Assembly (NCBI GenBank): GCA_032158125.1
Contig: JASKOT010000008.1
Coordinates: forward strand, 310,001-374,000
Origin: Papiliotrema nemorosa
Taxonomy: Eukaryota > Basidiomycota > Tremellomycetes > Tremellales > Rhynchogastremaceae
Reading direction: 5' to 3'
DNA: 64,000 bases
Numbering within the stretch: position 1 is the first letter of the stretch; each line of letters opens with the position of its first letter. The notes beneath the pieces are model-generated. The model saw only the letters and a program-made list of their open reading frames with translations, made no database searches and was not told where the DNA came from. This document shows positions 56,380-64,000 of the stretch, in pieces. The translations under genes and the position numbers were made by a program.

Positions 56380-59300
56380 ATGTTCAAGAAGTCGGTAGCG
56401 TCTGGATCTGGGACAATACCTGATAGGCCGGACCGCCCTCTGGTGGTGAAATGTGGGTATGATGGGACCGTCCGGAGAGTCAACTTTCCTTCAGCTACGA
56501 CTTGTCGACTTGAATCTCTGCGCTCAAGGGTGAGTCTTCTACATGATCATTTCTACACACAAGATATGAATATGAGCTGATTATCAGGTCGAGGAATGTT
56601 TCTCTTTATCCGCCTCGCCATTCTTTCTCACTTATCTGGATGACGATGGGGAGGAATTCTCCATCCGATCCGAAAGAGATTTGACGGACGCGATAGCCTA
56701 CTTTATCTCAGGGGACGACGACCAAGCTCACTCGATCTATTCTGGTCATTCTACTTCTGTTCCTATTTCTCGACCTTCTGGGCCGTCCACGATCAGTTTG
56801 CGGCTGGAAGTGGTGGTGGAATACGACGGACCGAGTTTGAGTGATACTTCCTCCATACTCAGTTTTCGCACCGGTAGCGGGACGTTTGACGATGGGCAGT
56901 CGATCAGTGAGAGTGGGGAGAGTGGATGGAGGTCTAGTCAATATACGACCAGCCTGACTCTAGGAAGTACAGAGTCGGACGCAAGTGTTGGCGGGAGAGG
57001 TGGAGATTTGCCCTTGGACGTGGCGAGTCTGTCGTTGTCGAGACCGCCTTCGACCTATCGACAAGAAACGCCGAGACGGAGCTCTGTGAGGTCAAATGGT
57101 TCTGTGCGGTCCGCGAGACCCAGTCGGCAGGATTCGGGCCATACGGAACTGCCTGTGAGGCCATTGACCGGTCCTGAAAGTGCGGCTGCACCGTCTTTAT
57201 TGACACATTCAGAATTAGGCAGTAGGTGGTTGCGCGAGCAGAGTAGCTTGGCTACGAGACGACTACCCCTTGGACCTTCGTCCAGGCGGTACGACTCGGA
57301 CGAAGATAGTGCAGCAAGTGATGAGGAGAGTTTGGGAGATTTGGCTTTGGTCAGAGATGCCCGTGGAAGTGAGTTCCTCTCATTTGCACGGGATGGGGTA
57401 TCAGCTTACTCTGCAGAATTCTACTACTCGTACCAGACGGCTGATACTGCTTCATTCATCTCGACAGAGCCAGAAGAATACGTTCAAGTACATCGACCAT
57501 CGTCTCGCGCATCGACGATACAAACTGTGTCTCCCCCTCGAACACCTACGGATATCAATCACTCTCCTTCCTCCGGTCCACCCGTCCTTGCATCAGACTG
57601 CTCAGCTTGCGGAATCCGGCTAGACTACATGCGTTATGTCTGCACGACATGTGGAGAATCAGACAAGTGGAGGGAAAACGCTCCTGGGAAAGCGCCATTT
57701 CTCCCTGCTCAAAACGCAAGTGCTAGCTCGATCAGCTCGGAGGACACCGATAATACCGCGTCCAACGGCTCCCATGGGTCTCAAACAATCTATGGGGCGG
57801 AATTGAGATCGCGGAGTAGCTCCATGTGCACGGACACGTCGGCTTTATCTGGTCTGGCCTCTTATGCAGAGGATGAAATGGATAGACCGCAGAGGAGTGG
57901 ATCACTACCTCGAGGGTATGAGTTGTGTCCTGGGTGTGTGGAGGTACACGGCATATCGCACGCAAAGGCAGCTGCGAAGGATGCCAAGAAGAAGGGTAGG
58001 AGGGTGAGTGAGTTAAGGCATGCATTTCGTGAGAAGATTTGGGGACCCGAGGGATGGGTCGATGTGGGTGAGTAATCGCATATCTGAAGCCACGGATATG
58101 AGCTGACGACCAGATTACGACGATGATGCCCATTGTACCATATGCCACGCATTACTCTACTCCAATCGATATAGATGTGCGTCTGAGCGATTTTCATCTT
58201 GCGCACGATAATGCTGACCTCACGTTTAGGCGTCTCGTGTAGCAAGTTTGACCTGTGCCGATCTTGCTTCCAAAAGGTGCAGGAGATTCATCCGGCACAC
58301 ACATTCCTCAGCTTGCCGGACAGATTCATACCCGCACCACCGGAGAACAGTGCCATCAATGGGCGTATCAGAGAATTCGCTTTAGCTGCAGAGAGGCGTA
58401 AGCTTGATATTCTGAAAACACACCACCGATGCTGACGAGAAGCGATCAGGCATCCAGGGGCATTCTGCCACAAGTGGGTCAGACGAGTAGCATCAACTGA
58501 CGCCCAGTTGTCTGCAAGACATAGTTGGACCCCGATTCCATTGTGCCGTCTGCCCTTCTTGGTGAGATGTGGAAATGGGTATTGCTGATGACAGGGATCT
58601 ATGTATACAGTGCGAAGGCTTGATGATGGCTGGAATAGGGGAAGGATCGGGTCATACTGCGGAACATATCATGATGAAGGTATGCCAACGATCCCAAGCC
58701 CTCGCTCATTCAAGATTCCGCTTCCGCTCGCCAACAACGAAGTAGAGGCGGTGAGTAGGAGAGCTCGTGATAGGTGGTATCAGCAAGACTCGAATACCGT
58801 CGCTGCGGCATCGATACATCCCGGTTCTTCTAGGTCTTCATCGCCTACAAATGAGACTGTCTATGCCGGAGGCACTCGACACAGTGGTTCATCACCTGTG
58901 CCGCCTCCTCGTATAGACACAGCTCGAGATGCACTGGACCATCAGATAAGGTGCAATAACTGTAACGAGTGGATCATGGGCAAGCGGTACCAATGTGCCA
59001 ATTGTCCGTCAGACCCGGTAGCCTATAATCTGGTGAGCAAGCCTCGTTTATTCGCCGCCTTCTGCTTATCATAAGTGCACGATATGCGAATTACGATCTT
59101 ATCGAGTCCACGACCCGCGCCACGTCTTCTTCAAATTTGATCGACCTGTTCACATCCCTCTCACTTCGACTCAGGCGATTCTCCCGCTTCTCTATCGCTC
59201 GAGAGTGGGAGAGATACCTTCAGGTGCAATCATCAACCCTCGGGATCCCGTGGCATACCTCAAGCATGTTTTGCACAAAGAGACATTGTGCGACATCCAT

Positions 59301-59556
59301 TCGGACCAGATTAGAGGATGTTGGTTGAGATGTGCCCACTGCGCTGCAGGTTTCGACATCTGTCAAGAAGCGGAGTCCATCGCGGACCATGATCCTACTC
59401 ACGGTACGTCTCATCATCCAGCAGTCCGGGTTGGGCTAAGGAACAGTGTTTGTGGTGTTCAAGGCGAGGGTGGATATGGGTCTGTTTAGGCAGTTGGCGG
59501 ATCTGGCAGCTGTGAGGAGTAGGCCGTTGTTGCATCAACAGGTCTATCTGAGCTAG
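56380..59556 (+). CDS. PB1-domain protein with multiple ZZ-type zinc fingers (NBR1/p62-like)
   Basis: ATG at 56380 starts MFKKSVASGSGTIPDRPDRP; the PB1 domain is RPLVVKCGYDGTVRRVNFPS ... RVEECFSLSASPFFLTYLDD, DGEEFSIRSERDLTDAIAYF, with the acidic OPCA motif. About 270 Ser-rich residues follow. Zinc-finger segments are: CSACGIRLDYMRYVCTTCGE (first, its second half separated by an insert); HCTICHALLYSNRYRCVSC, DLCRSCF with H...H; FCHNCLQDIVGPRFHCAVCP, DLCIQCE; and RCNNCNEWIMGKRYQCANCP with CTICELRSYRVHD. These are ZZ-type (CxxC ... CxxC ... CxxC ... HxxxH). The C-terminus, IADHDPTHVFVVFKARVDMG, resembles the NBR1-like tail. Stop at 59554-59556. The NBR1 'FW' four-tryptophan core is not visible. 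It could be a selective autophagy receptor or scaffold; that is inference from architecture. Confidence 0.78.
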
Positions 59557-59899
59557 CCAAACCCGGTGTAGCAGATAGAAGTTGTATTCTTGTACTATGC
59601 AGAGAAGCCCCAAGCTACGAGCTCGCTGCACCTGTTCGTCTTTCGACCTCACCCCCTATCCCGGCGACATGACCCCCAGCTGCTGCTCACCCCCATTTTT
59701 GATTACGTAATTACAAGGTCGACTGCTTCCGTCATCGCGATGAGTTCGGTGAGTAGCAGTATTGTCCACACTCATCGACACTGCGACTACACTGGCGATC
59801 TGACGGTCGCACAGATCGACGGCCAAGGGTTTCCTTGAATTCTAGCGGTCGACCGGAAGTGGACTCGTCTATCCTTCAAAGAGTTTGTCTGCAGGCGAC
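59557..59899 (+). promoter_or_regulatory. Promoter region of the fasciclin gene with an ATTACGTAAT palindrome
   Basis: The 343-bp gap contains ATTACGTAAT at 59702-59711, extended to ATTACGTAATTAC, about 190 bp upstream of the ATG at 59900. It is the second copy of this decamer in the window. A bZIP site is likely by motif; function is untested. Confidence 0.45.
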
Positions 59900-62800
59900 A
59901 TGCGATCTCTGGATAAGGCATTCGCCGTCCTGTCTCTGGTTTTCGGAGGATGGACGCAGACCGCCCATCTCGCTTCGGAAATCGCTATAGGAGAGGACGC
60001 CATTGAATCTAGTCAATCACATGTCGGTCAAATAGCACCCAGTGAGACCACTTCCGTCCTTCCAGGCGACAGCTGATGCTCATACCAAGTCCATGACCTG
60101 ACCGAAACCATCGTTTCGGCATTATCAGCTTCCAATCAACATACCATCTTCCTCCGACTTCTTCAACGATCAAAATGTATACCTCTCTTGGCGCATATTG
60201 GGAATGCGACGGTATTTGCGCCTACAGACGAGGCGTGGACAGAGTGGTTTAACCGGAATATGCCGGAGGAAGGGTTGTATCTCGGCTGGGTGGATTCTTC
60301 CCTCGTCCAGGAGATATATTCGGACCAGGAGGAGAGAGACCGTCAAGAGATATTGGATTCTGTGCTGGATGGAGAGGAAGAGGAAGAGGATGTTGGGCTC
60401 CTCGATAACCAGAATTGGGCATTAAGGCAGCATTTACTCTATCACATGCTCAACTATACTCTACCTCCTTCCGCATTCATCGCGGACCACTCGAGTAATA
60501 TCACGATTGAAACATCGCTCTTATTCCCTCTATCGGCCGAACCGGAGCTTCCCCCTACGCCGCCACCCGGCCCACCCTGGCTGCCACGAGGAGGCGAGGG
60601 GTTGTTAGGTGGACATGGACAGAGACTGCGACTGGGCAAAGGCGGTTCTGAGCAGGGAGGTGAGAGAGGTAGAGCTGGAGTGGACCATGTAGGAGAAGGG
60701 GGTGTCGATATTTGGGATGGCAGTGGATGGCCTAAAGCACCGAAGAATGGCAGTCTGACAGGTTTCATGGGATCAAGGAAAGAAAAGAAAATGGATGGGG
60801 CCAGATGGACCAGGAACGGCGTAGTTGTCGGTCTACAGGGTGTTCTTGAACCTCCTCCTTCCATTGGTAAGACTTGCATTCAAGCATAGGGAGATTGGAC
60901 TGATCGCACAGAAACAATCATCAAAACCCGTCCGGAGCTCAGCTATCTTGCCCAATTGCTGTCTGATTCGCCACTACCATCGCCATTACCTGACAATCTG
61001 ACAGATTCACCCCACTTGACCTTTTTCGCACCGTCCAACGAGGCATTCGAGGGGGTGTTTGACGATGTGGAAAGACGATATCTGGAAGGTGAATTCGGGG
61101 CAGAAGGCGTCGCTCGAATTGTCAGTGGTAGTGTTGTTCTAGGGGTGCAAAAGGATGGTGTCGGCTGGTCAGATCATTGGGGAAAGAAAGAGTATCAAGG
61201 TGAGTCGGATCCTTGTACAAAGACACAAGAGCTCATTTTTTCAGTTGAATCGGCTTCAGGCCTCGATCTGGTTGTTGAGGTGTCTGATGATGGCTCATTA
61301 CGAGTCAATGGGACTGAGGCGACTACTGTTGATATCTTTGCCTCGAATGGTATGCAGTCATCCCTGGCGTTCCGCTGACATCAGGTGTGATCCAGATCCT
61401 CCCAAAACTCCTGTTGCCGCCCAACTTCCGCCTGCTCAACTCGGCTGAAAAGGTACTACTATCCGTCAATGCTACTCGATTTGTATCTCTACTACGCTCT
61501 GCCAATCTCTCGTCGACATACATTGGCGCGCCGAAAGATCAAGAAGCTTGGACAATTCTCGCACCTACAGATGAGGTTCTAGATGTCATGGACAAATGGG
61601 GCGATACTCACCAGACGTTACAGAGTCGATCTTTCGAGGATGTATCCCCTATAGCCGCGTTGCTGCAATATCACATTCTTCCCGGTCGCCTCTCGCCCAA
61701 GGACATCCACGATGGTATGCTGGTCGGCACAGAGCTTCGCACTTCGGCACTCAAAGGCGGTCGCCAACGTCTAAAGGTTGACGTGTCGGACCATCTTGAC
61801 AGGACAAATTGGGATAACATAGGTCGTGGCGAAATCCGTTTTGGCGGATCGACTGTGCTCGGTAAACCTATTCGATCGGGAAAATCGATCATCTACCTCT
61901 TGTCCTCGCTGCTTTCACCGCCAGATGATGTCCTACAGACCGCAGTATCCAATTTGCAACTGTCGACGTTCATCGCGGCAGTCTACGCGGCAGATCTCGA
62001 TCGTATAGTTAAACGAACGCCAGGTGTCACATACTTTATTCCTCACAATCGTGCTTTCGGCTCTCTGGGACTGAGCATGAACTATCTGCTCCTTCCAGAG
62101 GGCAAGGACGAGCTGCGAAAGGTCATCAGATACCACGCGGTCGACGGGATCATATACTCGTCCGATGTCGAATCTGGCCGGACAAAGTATAAGACACTCT
62201 CAGGTGGAGAAGTCATTCTGACCCAGACGAATGGAAGCCTCGCCTTGTCTTCCCCTACAAAGTGGGAAGGGCATGATTCAGGCGAGGATCTACCTGCAAA
62301 TGGAGAGCTCCGACCGGCTCATGTCGCTCTCACCGATGCGCTCACGTCGACCGGTGTCATACACACCATCGATAGCGTCATGATCCCTGCCGATGTTTCC
62401 ATCACAATTTCCAAGTTGATTCGAGGTTCGAAGTACACCACCATGGGCGAATTGATGATCCGAGCTGGACTAGGTTGGATCTTGGAAGGGCGCGAACCGA
62501 CTTCGGACGAAGTGTCTAATGCCATTCTCCAAGGTATCGTCCGTTCACAAGGGACTGATGACGATACGTCCGAGACTCCCGACGTCGAGTCGCTTGCTAT
62601 GCCAAGCTATACGGTTCTAGTCCCCACAGACAAGGCGTTTTCCCAGGTCAATTTGACCAAATATACTGAGTCGCGTGAAGCACTACTCGATCTGCTCAAA
62701 CTCCATATTATCCCCACTCAACCTACCACCCCTAGATTCGATCAATCCAAACAACCAGCCTCACCACCTAAAGACGGTCAGCCGTTATCGATAGGGGATG

Positions 62801-63385
62801 ATTTGGTCTATTCGACGTTACTTTCATCCACGTCGAAATATGGTGATGTGGCTTTCCGAGCTACTGGCGACAATTCCTTCATCGTCGGCATAAAAGGCGC
62901 CGCAAGGTCTGGTAAAGCTTCAATGGGTGATTCAGCCAGGGTCGGAGAATACGGACGGGCCAGTGTAAGGTGGAGAAAGAGCGTAGATAGGCCTACTGGT
63001 TTGCATGGGAAGAAGGGCAAAGGGCGCAAGGGGGTGGAGACACCAGGAGAGGGTTCTGATGTACCGGATGATGCGAATCTGGAGTTGTGGAGAGGAGGAT
63101 TGACCTTGGGTGGAGGGGTTTTGGTCATTGATTCGGTACTTATTCCCTACGAACCGAGCTGGTTCAATCGGTAAGTCTCTTTGGAAGCTTCCACCCAGCA
63201 CGTGGACTGTCGACAATGAGACCAGGACAGGGCTGATGAATAGCTGGGGATGGTTGGTCATCATGTTGGTGGGCGTTGGAGCGGTGTTGCTCATCGCTGG
63301 AGGAATTGTGGGTTGGTGGTGGATCACCAAGAGGAAGCGGGAGGAGATGGAGTATGAGCCATTAGAAGGGGAAGAAGAGGAATGA
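59900..63385 (+). CDS. Multi-domain fasciclin (FAS1) cell-surface protein with C-terminal membrane anchor
   Basis: ATG at 59900 gives MRSLDKAFAVLSLVFGGWTQ, a signal peptide ending near TAHLA. FAS1 landmarks recur: NATVFAPTDEAWTEWF; LTFFAPSNEAFEGVFDD; WTILAPTDEVLDVMDKWG followed by LQYHILPGRLSPKDIHDGM; VTYFIPHNRAFGSLG with IRYHAVDGIIYSSDV and STGVIHTIDSVMIPAD; and YTVLVPTDKAFSQVN with LLKLHIIPTQP and GGGVLVIDSVLIPYEP. So about four to five FAS1 modules are present, the first carrying a long Gly/Pro-rich insert (60535-60760). A final intron (63173-63243) joins WGWLVIMLVGVGAVLLIAGG and IVGWWWITKRKREE, a membrane span and basic stop-transfer, then an acidic tail, stop at 63383-63385. Several N-glycosylation sequons occur (NLT, NLS, NGS). 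Probably cell-surface or vacuolar adhesion; a yeast FAS1 relative acts in ER/autophagy contexts, so location is not certain. Confidence 0.88.
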
Positions 63386-63770
63386 GTGGAAGGGCTCAGG
63401 TGATCTGGCAGGCGGGATTGATTGGGAAGCAAAGATGACAGCGAGCACGCTGGGTGAGTTAGGAGACATGGGCTGCGAAGGAGTCAATCACGGCGAACAG
63501 CTTGATGAAGAAGGACGAGTGAATCGCGAGGAGACCTCATGCTCCGTGCCGTCCGACATTGTTGAGAACTAGAATCATAGTGTACCATTCGTTGTGTGAA
63601 TCAGTTGTGGTAGACTAGAAACGATGTTGTAGGCATCACGACTCTATGTATGATTACTGTAGCACATGGACTGCCGCAGACTGGCACGGCGAGATCCTCC
63701 AATTGGCTGTACGTCCAGATTTTGATTTGTGGTCGGGTGTGCTCTTCTCAATGTCCGTTGCATGACTCTA
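63386..63770. other. Intergenic region between convergent genes
   Basis: About 385 bp between the fasciclin stop and the stop of the minus-strand gene at the window edge. No coding signal or motif is visible. Confidence 0.45.
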
Positions 63771-64000
63771 TCAATCCCTCTTCCTTGGGGCCAAGCCGTG
63801 ACTGGGAGAGAAGAATTGTTCCGCCCCAGCAGCATCTTCCAATCTCCCCCCATGATAAGTCAACATTTCCTCTGGACCCATTATATTGAAACCTCCCGCT
63901 GCACCCCCCACCCCTCCTGTCCCACTTTGACCGGCATACCCTTGTCCTCCTCGACTTCCCGCAGACGGCGCCCCAAAGACCATATCGGTTCCTACACTGC
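63771..64000 (-). CDS. C-terminal part of a Gly-rich hypothetical protein, continues past the window
   Basis: The frame is open from the window edge to the stop at 63771. It contains an ATG at 63983-63981 (MVFGAPSAGSRGGQGYAGQS), but the frame continues upstream (SVGTD), so the gene probably starts outside the window. The Gly-rich part is followed by GGFNIMGPEEMLTYHGGRLE, then DAAGAEQFFSPSHGLAPRKRD. The last segment looks like a conserved short motif rather than random sequence. No family is recognised. Confidence 0.45.
   Translation of the reverse strand, partial: SVGTDMVFGAPSAGSRGGQGYAGQSGTGGVGGAAGGFNIMGPEEMLTYHGGRLEDAAGAEQFFSPSHGLAPRKRD

Noticed and set aside
60454..60879. 141-codon Pro/Ser-rich minus-strand frame
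   Set aside because: Antisense of the Gly/Pro insert in the fasciclin protein.

Overview
The window is nuclear DNA of a basidiomycete yeast or fungus, most likely a tremellomycete (Cryptococcus/Kwoniella-like). Genes lie close together on both strands. Most are cut by many introns of about 45-65 nt that begin GTNNGN, carry CTGAC/CTAAC branch sites and end YAG. Arginine is very often encoded by CGA. The gene set is that of a fungal chromosome: ARG5,6, ATP1, a kinesin-14, ESCRT factors, EOS1 and an LRG1-type LIM-RhoGAP. Gene ends below come from hand splicing and reading-frame continuity; unresolved 5' ends are marked. I saw no rRNA, tRNA, CRISPR array or intact transposon.

Layout. 0-5.4 kb: the 3' end of an NTO1/BRPF-type chromatin reader, a single-pass surface protein, VTA1 (ESCRT/Vps4 regulator) and a small orphan gene. 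5.5-16 kb: a core metabolic block with ARG5,6, a KAR3-type kinesin, mitochondrial ribosomal protein bL21m divergent from ATP1, and a small two-TM protein. 16-18.4 kb: a gene-poor stretch holding a diverged tandem duplication of about 170 bp that still looks protein-derived. 18.4-24.3 kb: an intronless SDR, two orphan genes and a PLP decarboxylase. 24.6-34.1 kb: site-2 protease, a zinc alcohol dehydrogenase, an Asp/Glu-racemase-family protein, a peroxisomal-type FAD amine oxidase and an MFS permease. 34.5-40 kb: an orphan gene, EOS1, a flavin-reductase-like protein and SNF8 (ESCRT-II). 40.3-52 kb: the large LRG1-type Rho GAP, a polytopic membrane protein and ALA1. 52-64 kb: small membrane proteins, an OPT-family transporter, a PB1 plus multi-ZZ protein resembling autophagy receptors, a fasciclin-domain surface protein, and the end of one more gene.

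Shared themes are mitochondrial function (ARG5,6, bL21m, ATP1, the mitochondrial form of ALA1), endosomal sorting (VTA1, SNF8), cell surface and membrane proteins (LRG1, EOS1, FAS1 protein, OPT, MFS), and a loose run of amino-acid and amine metabolism genes at 22.6-34 kb. Several gene pairs are head-to-head and share promoters of 200-370 bp; four of these carry a CACGTG box. No undescribed system is evident. The most interesting signals are the two-start organisation of ALA1, the internal presequence-like linker of ARG5,6, the decayed duplicated module near 17.7 kb, the repeated ATTACGTAAT and CACGTG promoter palindromes, and the PB1-multi-ZZ protein that lacks the usual NBR1 core.
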